Origin: Unio delphinus
Taxonomy: Eukaryota > Mollusca > Bivalvia > Unionida > Unionidae
Direction of reading: 5' to 3'
NCBI GenBank assembly: GCA_029339505.1
Contig: JAQISU010000115.1
Span: 4,257,001 to 4,321,000, forward strand
DNA: 64,000 bases
Positions 1 to 7,878 of the stretch are shown piece after piece. The notes under the pieces are model-generated. The model was not told where the DNA came from. It did no database searches and worked only from the letters and a program-made list of their open reading frames with translations. How positions within the stretch are numbered: the first letter of the stretch is position 1; every line of letters begins with the position of its first letter. Position numbers and translations under genes: made by a program.

Positions 1-640
1 CGGTTATTTTTTTTCTTCGTAGATCAGTTAATTTGTTTCCCCGGGATGCATTTGTGAAGTGTTCTATTAACCGTGTTGCTACACAATTAAGTGGCAAAGC
101 CACTGATGATGAAAACATCGGAGCTAGTTTTGTAATATTAGGATTATTATTTATTGGATATAACCCATACACAACTGCTGTTACAGGGTAAGATTTCTCA
201 TAGTATGGTTTGTCAATTCCAGTTAGAATTCCTGGTTTGGAATCTCTACTCACAATAACAGTTTTTTTATCCTTAAGGATTGGGTCAAATTTATCTCTGA
301 TAATCCATTCACCTTCCTCTTCGATAATGAATTTTATTCTAAAAAAATACCTCCGTAGAAATTGCTTTTCAATTTCACCAAGGTGTGAAAGTATCACAGC
401 TGCTCTTATATCATTCATAGTAGCATCAATTACGGGTATATTGACATCTTCATCAATAATTCGAAATGTCGACCACGTATGAGATGCTCCATCACGCTTA
501 AACTCATTAAAACAGTCGCTGATTTTACTCAATAGTGGTTTATCATCTACTAGACTTTTAGGTATATCAGAGATTCTATCGAGATTAAATCTAACATTTT
601 TCCAAGGCTTAATTTTCGATAATCTCTTGAACTCCTTCAT
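1..640 (-). CDS. Replicase N-terminal region (partial, runs off window)
   Basis: This minus-strand frame opens at the ATG 638-640 and stays open to base 1, giving 213 codons. It matches the N-terminal part of the long replicase gene of copy B (62702-63889), including shared segments such as ACFNEFKRDGAS-like, IIRDKF and EHFTNASRGNKLTDLRR. The A copy has a single basic KEFKRL segment where B has a multi-copy repeat. It is therefore the 5' end of the polymerase-helicase gene, with the catalytic parts lying left of the window. It is transcribed away from the Cys-rich gene at 683 across a 42-bp spacer. The function of this N-terminal domain is unknown. Confidence 0.8.
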   Translation of the reverse strand, partial: MKEFKRLSKIKPWKNVRFNLDRISDIPKSLVDDKPLLSKISDCFNEFKRDGASHTWSTFRIIDEDVNIPVIDATMNDIRAAVILSHLGEIEKQFLRRYFFRIKFIIEEEGEWIIRDKFDPILKDKKTVIVSRDSKPGILTGIDKPYYEKSYPVTAVVYGLYPINNNPNITKLAPMFSSSVALPLNCVATRLIEHFTNASRGNKLTDLRRKKIT

Positions 641-682
641 ATTATAATTAAAACAAGTATTTAAATAAGAAAATTTTATATA
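641..682. promoter_or_regulatory. Divergent AT-rich promoter, replicase / Cys-rich gene
   Basis: Only 42 bp separate the two divergent start codons. The spacer is almost pure A+T and carries TATAATTAAAACAAG near the replicase start and TTTTATATA directly before the plus-strand ATG. The equivalent spacer in copy B (63890-63931) keeps the same words, which supports a shared bidirectional promoter. The promoter role is inferred from position and conservation. Confidence 0.55.
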
Positions 683-1012
683 ATGAATCATTGCAAATGG
701 CTTATGATTGGATCAAAGACTCCGTGTAACAAATCATGCAGAAATGAATTCTGTGGGTATCATATGCAGAGTGTGAGAAACGGTTCGGAGGGACCTCTAC
801 CATGCTTGCATTGTGGGGTAGGTGTAAGAGGCAAGTCGCAGTTATGCATTAATTGCGGGGGTAAGCGTTATAGAGAGTTAAAACGTTATTATGACAAGCG
901 AAGAATCAAAAATCCTGACGACGTCAATAGCAAAATCATAAAAACTACGGATGACTATATAAAAAGATTTGTTAATGTTATAATTCAACCAATTAATGAA
1001 TTAGACAAATAG
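683..1012 (+). CDS. Small Cys-rich, probable zinc-binding protein
   Basis: This 109-residue protein has Cys/His pairs spread through its first 75 residues: C4, C15, C19, C24, H27, then CLHC and CINC with ribbon-like spacing. The C-terminal half is basic (KRYRELKRYYDKRR) and carries no Cys. The pattern suggests two zinc-binding knuckles. The same gene starts at 63932 in copy B, with about 90% nucleotide identity over the visible part. The start codon sits directly behind TTTTATATA. I do not recognise a named family; a regulatory or nucleic-acid-binding role is only a guess. Confidence 0.7.
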   Translation: MNHCKWLMIGSKTPCNKSCRNEFCGYHMQSVRNGSEGPLPCLHCGVGVRGKSQLCINCGGKRYRELKRYYDKRRIKNPDDVNSKIIKTTDDYIKRFVNVIIQPINELDK

Positions 1013-1029
1013 ATATATTATATATACAA

Positions 1030-1515
1030 ATGAGCCAAGAATTTCAAAGACATCCTGTTATTAAAAATTACGAAGCTTCTAGTGATGGTGTTGTTAGACA
1101 CAGTAAAAATAAGAAATCTGTTGGGCGGGATAATGGTATGGGTTATTTGATGTTTAATGCTGGAGGGAAAATGTATCTCAATCACCGTTTCGTTTATGAA
1201 GTGCATAATGGATTAATCAAGGATGGTTTTGTTATTGATCATATTGATTCTAATCCCAAGAATAACAAATTGAACAACCTTCAAGCTATTTCTCAATGTG
1301 AAAACACAAAACGAGGAAGAACTGGGAAATACCCGAAAATTGCTAGACCTGTAAGATCGTTTAATACTGACACGGAGATGGTATTTCAATCAATGACAGA
1401 AGCTGGTAGGTATTTCGATATTTTCCCCCCCTCGGTACAAAAAGTAGCAGAAGGAATTTATAAGACCGCTTTTTCAAAGCGTTTTAAAAACAAAATTCAG
1501 TTTGTTTATGTATAA
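1030..1515 (+). CDS. HNH endonuclease with NUMOD-like modules
   Basis: This 161-residue protein has an N-terminal NUMOD4-like segment (HPVIKNYEASSDGVVRH). It is followed by an HNH core, HRFVYEVHNG then VIDHIDSNPKNNKLNNLQ, the signature of free-standing HNH homing-type nucleases. A NUMOD1-like helix-turn-helix region (MTEAGRYFDIFPPSVQKVAEG) follows at about residues 117-140. Such proteins cut DNA site-specifically and are common in large DNA viruses and phages. The ATG follows TATTATATATACAA and lies 17 bp after the previous stop. Whether it acts as a homing nuclease or helps viral replication is not shown. Confidence 0.85.
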   Translation: MSQEFQRHPVIKNYEASSDGVVRHSKNKKSVGRDNGMGYLMFNAGGKMYLNHRFVYEVHNGLIKDGFVIDHIDSNPKNNKLNNLQAISQCENTKRGRTGKYPKIARPVRSFNTDTEMVFQSMTEAGRYFDIFPPSVQKVAEGIYKTAFSKRFKNKIQFVYV

Positions 1516-1904
1516 TTTGCATTGGAAATTGCTTCGTGAAATTGTGAAAGAATTTCCATTGAAAATCTTCAATTTTGCAATTTCACATGGGAGATAACTC
1601 CGTTAGGTATAACGCGTGTGAAATCCATAGGATTTCCACCAATGACAGAGTTACGGATCTTAAACACGGAAACGCTAGTGTTGGAAAATCTTCGATTTTT
1701 CATTGGCTGTTATAATTAAATAAATCTGAACAAAACACAATCAATTTTGTCTTTTTCAAGTCTAAAATTCTTCGAATTTCAAGAACTGTTTTATAAACAC
1801 GTCGTATTTAAACATTTTTTTTAATGTCTGTTTCAAGTATTATATGTGTTTTCAACGTTGTCAGTGATCGCTAATAAACAAACAAATAATTACAATCACT
1901 ACAC
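1516..1904. other. Hairpin-rich intergenic segment
   Basis: No credible gene is present. The segment carries several short hairpins: GAAATCC-ATA-GGATTTC at 1620-1636, AAAATC-TTC-GATTTT at 1685-1699 and AAATTC-TTC-GAATTT at 1765-1779. A nested set at about 1524-1586 pairs GGAAATT with AATTTCC and GTGAAATTG with CAATTTCAC. These words recur elsewhere in copy A, mainly at gene ends. Confidence 0.6.
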
Positions 1905-1978
1905 CTATTTTATATCACCTCGTCGTAATGAGTGTATATATACAAATTCGTCTTTATTATAATTGGGCATTAGCCGAA

Positions 1979-2079
1979 ATTCAAGTGTAAACAAAACCAC
2001 ACCGTCACACGTGGTATGAACGTTATTATTGACATTCAAAACCAAAGTTTCGATTTTGCGGTTTTGTTTACACTTGAAT
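1979..2079. repeat. 20-bp perfect inverted repeat, 61-bp loop
   Basis: Arm ATTCAAGTGTAAACAAAACC at 1979-1998 is exactly complementary to 2060-2079. A 73-codon minus-strand frame (1905-2126) covers it. Because the frame's two halves are simply the two arms read through, I treat it as a by-product rather than a gene, although a small gene cannot be excluded. A structured RNA or a replication-control cruciform is possible. Confidence 0.7.
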
Positions 2080-2100
2080 GTAGAATAGCCCGCGTCATCC

Positions 2101-2267
2101 ATTGTCATTGAAATCAATTCATTCATTGTTCACCTATAATCTATTGTTGTACCGTCGTCATTGTCATTGAAATCAATTCATTCATTGTTCACCTATAATC
2201 TATTGTTGTACCGTCGTCATTGTCATTGAAATCAATTCATTCATTGTTCACCTATAATCTATTGTTA
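2101..2267. repeat. 59-bp tandem repeat, nearly three copies
   Basis: Copies start at 2101, 2160 and 2219 and begin ATTGTCATTGAAATCAATTC. The first two are essentially identical; the third diverges after about 48 bp. The repeats lie in the ~1-kb gene-free stretch of copy A, between an inverted repeat and a hairpin, as iterons or regulatory repeats often do. No function is shown. Confidence 0.85.
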
Positions 2268-2391
2268 TGTGTTTGTCGGTTAACCGTTGAGCGCGCTGCT
2301 TGATGTATAAAACACCAAGGGGGTTTAAAACGGTAAATGTGCCGTCGTCATTCATTATATATAATCATAATCACCTATAATCGCATTAAGC

Positions 2392-2434
2392 TTCTGGGTA
2401 TACTAAGATGATCAACACCTTAGTGTATCCAGAA
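2392..2434. other. 16-bp stem-loop with G-U compatible differences
   Basis: TTCTGGGTATACTAAG (2392-2407) can pair with CTTAGTGTATCCAGAA (2419-2434) over all 16 positions across an 11-nt loop. The two departures from perfect complementarity are both G-U pairs, which would be tolerated in RNA. It sits upstream of the gene at 2532. A structured transcript or leader is an inference. Confidence 0.5.
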
Positions 2435-2531
2435 TTCATTTTGAAAATACTTTGCATTTTTAATTCTAAAGAATTTTCATACTTTGTATTTGAAATACTT
2501 TGCATTTAAACAAATATATTTTTATATATAT

Positions 2532-2921
2532 ATGAATATTGAAAATCTCAAATTGATTATTATTGAAATCAACAAGTTGAAGGATGAAAATGTAAAATTA
2601 TGTTCAGGTTTGGATTGTGATCAAATTATGACCAATTTCGAGGATATACAATTTGCAGAACAGACAGGAAAATATGTTCTATCTAAGAAATATTTTTTAA
2701 TCAAAAATATACAAAAGCTTATACGTGAGAGCTTAGTAAATACTGAAGATGTTAATGTCTTCGTACCATTATGTAGCATCGTTGAACGTGTACGTAAGCA
2801 ATTAGGATTAGAATATGAACAAAAGAGACTTATTAATTGTAAAGTGAGACAATTAAAAACATTAATGGAAAACTCTGAAGGTGATGAGCCCACGCGTAGA
2901 GAGCCTCCTTTGTTTGTATAA
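2532..2921 (+). CDS. Unknown 129-residue protein
   Basis: I chose the ATG at 2532 because it directly follows TTTTATATATAT, the context shared by other genes of this element; upstream in-frame alternatives lack it. The product is soluble and mostly helical, with heptad-like Leu/Ile spacing near the N-terminus (NIENLKLIIIEINKLKDEN) and a basic middle. No motif is recognised. It lies between the control-like region and the first virion-protein gene, so it may be an early or accessory protein. Confidence 0.6.
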   Translation: MNIENLKLIIIEINKLKDENVKLCSGLDCDQIMTNFEDIQFAEQTGKYVLSKKYFLIKNIQKLIRESLVNTEDVNVFVPLCSIVERVRKQLGLEYEQKRLINCKVRQLKTLMENSEGDEPTRREPPLFV

Positions 2922-3084
2922 CCAGTACGGTATGAGGAAGTAAAATTATGTGTGTAAGGGGGAAGTATTAAAATGATTTACATTTTTTAGTTAGTGATTT
3001 CTTTCGAAATGATTTGCAATGAAATGCTTTGCATTAAAAAATCCAAAGGATTTTTATTTGACAATTAGTGATACTCTTTTAATA

Positions 3085-4182
3085 ATGGTAGGAGAATCAT
3101 TAACAACGAGATTAGCTAGAGAAAGACTTGAAGCTCTTAAGAAAATATTACCCCTTCGTGATAGAATCCGCGAAAAACTTCAACAGCGGCAATTATTTCA
3201 GACTGATTTTTCTGAGGATACAGAACAACTCTTCAAACCAGTTGTCAAGGCAACTACAGATGTGAAAACAGCAATTTCTAAACAAGAAAGCGCACAAAAA
3301 GAGTCCTTTCTCCCTGTGTTAGAGAAAATATCAAAACGAACTAAACAAACGAAAAAATCATTAAAAACACTTCCTGGTGATATAATAACTGCTGCAAGAC
3401 GACAAGAAGAACAACAACGAGAACTTCAGGAAGAAATTGAACGATTAGGTGATGTTGATATTTCCTCACTAGAAACGCAAGCATTTCCACCTGAAGAATT
3501 TCAAGAACAACAACAAGAAGAAGAAGAGGGAGCTGTTTCAAAAGGGTATTATTCTCCTGAAAATATATTTACAGTTGATGCGTTAAATACAATCAGAAAT
3601 ATCTCAACACTTACTGAATTAGCTAAATTTACCAACGACAACATTAAAAAAGCGAAGAGAGATAAGTATTTAAAAGACAACACGGCTAAAGAATTTGTAA
3701 AAGGTGAACCTGTTTGGGCAAATAAGGTGTTTTTAGCAAACCGCCGGGAAAATAAAATCAACAAAAAAATAAAATCTGATTATGACCAATTTCTAGCTAT
3801 GGTAAAGGGGATCACAGTACCACCACCAGTATACACAGCAGACCCAATCCCTGATGAAATACAAATAATGGCAGAGGCTGATTCTAAGAAGGGTGCAACT
3901 GGTACAACTAAAAAAAAGGGTAGTGGTTTAGTTGGTAAAAATCCTATAGATTTTCACGCTAGTGTAACATGTCCCGGCAATATTCTCGGTGATATAGCAC
4001 GATTAGAAATACTTGTAGGAGGAAAACGAGCCGGAAATAACTCACCAGAAATAATCAATGAAGCTGCTGATATCTGTAGGCGATTATTTCAAGGTGGTAT
4101 CATGGATATTGCAACATATAGAGATTTCATTGAGGAGTTAGCCGAAAATTCTTCGAATTTCTACGGTTATCATAGTGACTAA
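3085..4182 (+). CDS. Coiled-coil virion-associated protein (putative)
   Basis: This 365-residue protein starts at the ATG 3085 preceded by TTTTAATA; a longer frame opens at 3019 but lacks that context. The N-terminal ~150 residues are highly charged and predicted coiled coil (RRQEEQQRELQEEIERL), followed by an acidic Q/E tract. The second half is more globular, with a K-rich linker before residue 300. It contains LVGG-K near residues 310-314, which fits the adenain cleavage consensus (M/I/L)XGG-X. The product resembles long coiled-coil proteins that accompany capsid genes in invertebrate Polintons. I infer a minor virion or scaffold role. Confidence 0.65.
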   Translation: MVGESLTTRLARERLEALKKILPLRDRIREKLQQRQLFQTDFSEDTEQLFKPVVKATTDVKTAISKQESAQKESFLPVLEKISKRTKQTKKSLKTLPGDIITAARRQEEQQRELQEEIERLGDVDISSLETQAFPPEEFQEQQQEEEEGAVSKGYYSPENIFTVDALNTIRNISTLTELAKFTNDNIKKAKRDKYLKDNTAKEFVKGEPVWANKVFLANRRENKINKKIKSDYDQFLAMVKGITVPPPVYTADPIPDEIQIMAEADSKKGATGTTKKKGSGLVGKNPIDFHASVTCPGNILGDIARLEILVGGKRAGNNSPEIINEAADICRRLFQGGIMDIATYRDFIEELAENSSNFYGYHSD

Positions 4183-4259
4183 TGTCACTGGAAATCCTAC
4201 GGATTTTGCGATTAGATAATTGGAAATGCTAAAGCATTTGTAGAATCAAAAGTGATTCT
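4174..4259. terminator. Cluster of hairpins at the gene end
   Basis: Four hairpins follow one another: AGTGAC/GTCACT (4174-4189, with the TAA stop in its loop), AAATCC-TAC-GGATTT (4192-4206), AAATGCT/AGCATTT (4224-4239) and AGAATCA/TGATTCT (4242-4259). They fill the space between the stop at 4182 and the next ATG at 4271. A role in mRNA 3'-end formation is suggested by position only. Confidence 0.45.
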
Positions 4260-4270
4260 GTATATAGAGA

Positions 4271-4786
4271 ATGATCATACACTACAACCATGATAAACCA
4301 ACTAACGTCTACGTGGTAAACTCACGATTACCAAAATACCGAGTATACTATGGAGATGGTCTCGGTAATACTATAATGGGATTATTTTCAAGAATGGCTC
4401 CAAAAGTGGCTCCATTTGCAAAACAGGCAGCAATGAAAGCAATTGATGTTATCCGAGATAAGGGTATTAACACTGTTGGTGATCTTGCTAGTAAGGCATT
4501 TTCAGCCGCTCGGGATAAACTAACAGCGCTAGTTCGACGTAGAAATTCTTCGAATTTCCAATCAAAACCTGGAAATGCTAGCATTAGAAACACTAGTGTT
4601 TCTGGAATGACTTCACTGCCATCTACTGCAGTAATGCCTACACAGGTTAGTAAAATAATAAATAACGCCGTGGATAAAAAACTACAGTCGTTAATGACTA
4701 ACGCCCAGGATAATATAACAGCAAATATGATAGCCGGAAGTGGGCTTTCGGGAAGTGGTTTTAAGAAGATTCGCCGGAAACGTTAG
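4271..4786 (+). CDS. pVI-like minor virion protein (putative)
   Basis: This 171-residue basic protein has an amphipathic stretch at about residues 34-60 (MGLFSRMAPKVAPFAKQAA) behind a GDGLGN turn. A low-complexity middle is followed by the tail GSGFKKIRRKR. Two sites fit the adenain consensus (M/I/L)XGX-G: IAGS-G at about 154-158 and LSGS-G at about 159-163. Cutting the second would free a 9-residue basic tail, as adenovirus pVI frees its C-terminal protease-cofactor peptide. The adjacent genes encode capsid protein and an adenain-like protease. The pVI analogy is inferred from architecture, not from alignment. Confidence 0.6.
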   Translation: MIIHYNHDKPTNVYVVNSRLPKYRVYYGDGLGNTIMGLFSRMAPKVAPFAKQAAMKAIDVIRDKGINTVGDLASKAFSAARDKLTALVRRRNSSNFQSKPGNASIRNTSVSGMTSLPSTAVMPTQVSKIINNAVDKKLQSLMTNAQDNITANMIAGSGLSGSGFKKIRRKR

Positions 4787-4822
4787 AAATATTTATTTGA
4801 ACAGGATTTCCAATTATGATAG

Positions 4823-4994
4823 TTATTGTAGAAACACTAGTGTTTCTAATATTTGTGTCAGAATCACTTATGATTCTATTTATTTGAATAGGATGCTCAG
4901 TTGTTATGGTTATTGTAGAAACACTAGTGTTTCTAATATTTGTGTCAGAATCACTTGTATCAGAAACATTAATGTCAGAATCACTTGTGATTCT
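4823..4994. repeat. Array of perfect 18-bp palindromes
   Basis: AGAAACACTAGTGTTTCT occurs at 4830-4847 and 4917-4934, and once more inside the upstream gene at 4586-4603. AGAATCACTTATGATTCT (4860-4877) and AGAATCACTTGTGATTCT (4977-4994) alternate with them in a direct repeat of about 87 bp. Frames read through this array on both strands reflect palindromy, not genes. Confidence 0.8.
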
Positions 4995-5202
4995 ACTAAC
5001 GCTATCTTCATTATCAGATATTTTCATCATCATTATTAAAATACACCCAACTAAATAATTATTTTAAAAATTCTTTTCAAAATTCTTTAGAATTTTTATA
5101 TTATAAAATATTTATAATTTGCTAATTTTGTTAGATTTTTTACTTTTTTTACTCATTTTTCTAGTGTTTTTACTCATTTTTCTAGTGTTTTTATGCAATT
5201 CA

Positions 5203-5416
5203 TCGACAAAATTTCATGAAAATCGAGGATGAAAACCCAAGGAATTCATTTAGAGAAAATCGATTTTGATCAGATTTTTTATCCTGTGAGGCTAAAATAT
5301 GTTGTTGTCATCGAATTTTCGATGTTTTTTTTATTGATTTTGTATTGTTTTTTAGCTAATCCGTCGACAAAATTTCATGAAAATCGATTTTCTCTAAATG
5401 AATTCCTGGGGTTTTC
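5203..5416. repeat. 37-bp inverted repeat with 24-bp direct repeats upstream of capsid gene
   Basis: Arms 5231-5267 and 5380-5416 are complementary over 37 bp with one mismatch, separated by 112 bp. A 24-bp sequence beginning TCGACAAAATTTCATG is repeated directly at 5203-5226 and 5364-5387. The structure ends about 65 bp before the capsid ATG, in a ~690-bp gene-free stretch (4787-5480) rich in A+T. It could be a regulatory cruciform, a replication origin or a small foldback insertion. Confidence 0.8.
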
Positions 5417-5480
5417 AATTCAAAATTCCTTCAGAATTCTTTCAGAATTTTTGATTTAGACCATCGGATATATAATAAAA

Positions 5481-6911
5481 ATGTTCAAACAAAACCCTGA
5501 TGTTGCATTTGACATGGAAGCCCCAGTACTTAAAGATACTTCTGTACGTGATTATCAATTTTTTGCTTATCACGCAGTACAACCTGATCTTCGTGGAAGA
5601 ATTGAACTCCAGGTTCATGATACCAGTAAATACTTTTTACCCGCTGAAGCCTTTATTGAAGTTGAAGGTGAACTTTTACAGCATGATGAAACACCATATG
5701 CAGATGACCCAACTATCCGAGTTGGTTTTGTTAACAATGGCATCATGGCTTTATTTGAAAGCGCAAGATATCTCATTGATGGAAAAGAAATCGAATCTAT
5801 TGAACGTGAAGTTGATGTTGCTACGGGAATAATCGGGTTAGCGAGATATTCTGATGATTATACTAGATCGGCTGGTCCATCTATGATGTTCTCTAAGGAT
5901 ATCACTGATCACGCTGAGCACATTCCGTATATTAAAATACATACTCCAAGAGCTACTGCAGTTGATCCACAACTTGATACCCCTGAACATAGAGACAGAC
6001 CAGCTGCTGCCTTTGATATTCTCGGAAGCGTTAATAATAATTTCAATTTAGGGTTTGCAACACGAAAAGGAACATTGCAGGGAGAGCGTCGACGGTTTTC
6101 ATGTGCGATTCCGCTCCATCACATATTTGGATTTTGTAGAAACGTCAGAAAAGTTATTTATGGAGTAAAGCATACTGTAGCACTAGTGAGAAAGGGTACT
6201 GATAATAATGCAATCTGGCGCGCTGCTGGCGTTGCCGCTGGTAGAGTAAATTTATCAAAACTAACATTATGGATGCCAGTGTTGACTCCATCATTGTCAG
6301 TAGAACCGCGGTTGCTATCATTTATGGATCAAGGGGGAAAGAGATTATTAAGCTGGTTGACAACGTCCACAGATACCATGGATTCTAATATTGATGGTAC
6401 ATTTACATGGCATTTGGCAGCACGACAGGGTGTTTCAGCTCCACGGCATATTTTTATTGCGCTACAGAATAGAACGCGATTGGATAATCAAGAACGTTCC
6501 CATATGATATTTGATCAAATCGGATGTAATGAAGTTTCACTAAAAATAAACGGACAACAAGAACCATCAGAGGATATACAACTTAATTACGGTCAAAACC
6601 ATATTGCACGAGTTTATCATCGATTGCTATCATTTATGGGACGTGATCAAAATGTAGATACTGGTCTACAAATATCACAATTGGATTTTAAAGGTCTGTA
6701 TCCGATTTATTACTTTTCGTTGGAACATCTTGACTTGATGAAACAGTCCGTAGTTGATATACACTTCCGAGCTCGTGTAACCCGTCCTGTTGGTGCTGGT
6801 GCTATTGATAATTATAGAGCGGTTGCTGTCATTCTTAGTGATAAATCAATGATACTCGAAGGTGTTGGTGGACGAATGAGACTAGTAGATGCACCAGTGG
6901 AAAATCTGTAA
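5481..6911 (+). CDS. MCP: Double jelly-roll major capsid protein
   Basis: This 476-residue protein matches the double jelly-roll-like capsid family found in invertebrate Polintons and adintoviruses. Family landmarks are FFAYHAVQPDLRGRIELQV near the start, VNNGIMALFESARYLIDGKE at about 87-106, IFGFCRNVRKVIYG at about 210-223, and LYPIYYF plus VVDIHFRARV near the C-terminus. In related viruses it forms the hexon-like trimers of the icosahedral shell. The length is full for this family and the frame is intact. The ATG follows ATATATAATAAAA. It is flanked by pVI-like and PX-like genes, forming a morphogenesis block. Confidence 0.9.
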   Translation: MFKQNPDVAFDMEAPVLKDTSVRDYQFFAYHAVQPDLRGRIELQVHDTSKYFLPAEAFIEVEGELLQHDETPYADDPTIRVGFVNNGIMALFESARYLIDGKEIESIEREVDVATGIIGLARYSDDYTRSAGPSMMFSKDITDHAEHIPYIKIHTPRATAVDPQLDTPEHRDRPAAAFDILGSVNNNFNLGFATRKGTLQGERRRFSCAIPLHHIFGFCRNVRKVIYGVKHTVALVRKGTDNNAIWRAAGVAAGRVNLSKLTLWMPVLTPSLSVEPRLLSFMDQGGKRLLSWLTTSTDTMDSNIDGTFTWHLAARQGVSAPRHIFIALQNRTRLDNQERSHMIFDQIGCNEVSLKINGQQEPSEDIQLNYGQNHIARVYHRLLSFMGRDQNVDTGLQISQLDFKGLYPIYYFSLEHLDLMKQSVVDIHFRARVTRPVGAGAIDNYRAVAVILSDKSMILEGVGGRMRLVDAPVENL

Positions 6912-6918
6912 GATTTTC
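6900..6918. terminator. Hairpin over the capsid stop codon
   Basis: GAAAATCT-GTA-AGATTTTC forms an 8-bp stem with a 3-nt loop. The capsid TAA stop (6909-6911) lies across its loop and right arm. It is followed by an A/T-rich spacer. Similar hairpins sit at the ends of the genes at 3085 and 7442. Confidence 0.45.
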
Positions 6919-6974
6919 TTAATCCAAAATTCTTTAAAAATGACTCGCGATTTAGAATCAATCTATTTTGTATA

Positions 6975-7436
6975 ATGTCGTATAGTAATATCAATGTTAC
7001 GTTGACACCTGGTCAAATAAAAAAATTACAATCCAAATCAGCTAAGCAATGTGGAACCACAATAACGCTGAAACCTAATCAAATGAATGGCGGAGGAAAT
7101 AAACTATCGCTGACGAAAACTCAAACTAATCATTTTAATAAAGCGCTGAAAGAAAAAAAGGGAGTTCAGGTTACTCTTTCTACAAGTGCGATCCGTAATA
7201 TGGAAAAGACTGGTGGTATATTCCCGTTGTTAGGGTTGATTCCAGGGTTGATTGCCGCAGCAGCCCCAGCGGTAGCGAAGGCAGCAGCATTAGGAGCTAT
7301 TGGTACCGCGGCAGGAATGGCGTTGAAAAAGGCAACTGGAAAGGGGTATAAAAAAAAAGGAAAGGGTCTAAGACTACCAGGAACCCCGAGTTCATGGTAC
7401 AGCGGAAAAGGTCTTCGAATTCCAGGAACGATATAG
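6975..7436 (+). CDS. PX-like virion protein
   Basis: This 153-residue protein resembles the PX (adenovirus pX-like) proteins of Polintons. N-terminal short repeats of the type VTLTPGQIKKLQ, TLKPNQM and VTLSTSAIRNM are followed by GGIFPLLGLIPGLIAAAAP, a hydrophobic/Ala-rich segment at about 80-118. A Gly-Lys-rich tail (GKGYKKKGKGLRLPG, GKGLRIPG) closes it. The sequence MNGG-G at residues 37-41 matches the adenain cleavage consensus. Such proteins are thought to sit inside the virion with DNA or membrane. The protease gene begins 6 bp after its stop. Confidence 0.8.
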   Translation: MSYSNINVTLTPGQIKKLQSKSAKQCGTTITLKPNQMNGGGNKLSLTKTQTNHFNKALKEKKGVQVTLSTSAIRNMEKTGGIFPLLGLIPGLIAAAAPAVAKAAALGAIGTAAGMALKKATGKGYKKKGKGLRLPGTPSSWYSGKGLRIPGTI

Positions 7437-7441
7437 TTCCT

Positions 7442-7858
7442 ATGTCCAATTTTGATTTAATTGATACCGCTAAAAAATTAAAAATAAAAAATTTCAGAGG
7501 GGTTTTTATGAGAGATCAGTTACCGGCACAACCAAATGATGTTGAAACCGGTATTATTAATTTAGATAACAGCTCCGGACCTGGAACTCACTGGGTTTGT
7601 TACGCAATTGATCCACGTGGGATTATTTATTTTGACTCATATGGATTAGCGCCGCCGAAAGAATTTATGCGTTATATTAAAACCCTTCCAATGAAGACTT
7701 GGTATTCTACGTTACCAACACAAACAATGCTTGATCCACCAATATGTGGTAATGAAGTATTAAACGTACTTGATGCTATATCCAAAAGATTTTCGAAACC
7801 ACCTCATATAGTAGTAAATGAGTATACTAGCGGTAGAAAATCCATAGGATTTGAATAA
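7442..7858 (+). CDS. PRO: Adenain-like cysteine protease
   Basis: This 138-residue maturation protease has the adenain/Ulp1-type order His-Asp-Cys: GTHWVCYA (His at about 56), YFDSYG (Asp at about 70) and PPICGNEVL (Cys at about 109). I use the ATG at 7442; an upstream in-frame ATG at 7394 would overlap the PX gene by 43 bp and adds residues unlike the family. It would cleave virion proteins at (M/I/L)XGX-G or (M/I/L)XGG-X sites, which occur in the neighbouring PX, pVI-like and coiled-coil proteins. A hairpin at 7838-7852 covers the last codons. Confidence 0.88.
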   Translation: MSNFDLIDTAKKLKIKNFRGVFMRDQLPAQPNDVETGIINLDNSSGPGTHWVCYAIDPRGIIYFDSYGLAPPKEFMRYIKTLPMKTWYSTLPTQTMLDPPICGNEVLNVLDAISKRFSKPPHIVVNEYTSGRKSIGFE

Positions 7859-7878
7859 TAAAAAAGATTTCTATAATA

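Noticed and set aside
210..482. Plus-strand frame of 90 codons
   Set aside because: It is antisense to the replicase N-terminal frame (1-640 minus), which has a homologue in copy B.
1905..2126. 73-codon minus-strand frame as a viral gene
   Set aside because: It is built largely from the two arms of a perfect inverted repeat and has no recognisable domain; kept only as a structure.
4740..5039. Open frames on both strands downstream of the pVI-like gene
   Set aside because: The opposed frames mirror each other because the region is made of perfect palindromes.
5229..5459. 76-codon frame upstream of the capsid gene
   Set aside because: It runs through both arms of the 37-bp inverted repeat and is highly hydrophobic by A/T bias; no support as a gene.
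7394..7441. Earlier start for the protease
   Set aside because: It would overlap the PX gene end and the added residues are its out-of-frame translation; ATG 7442 fits the family.
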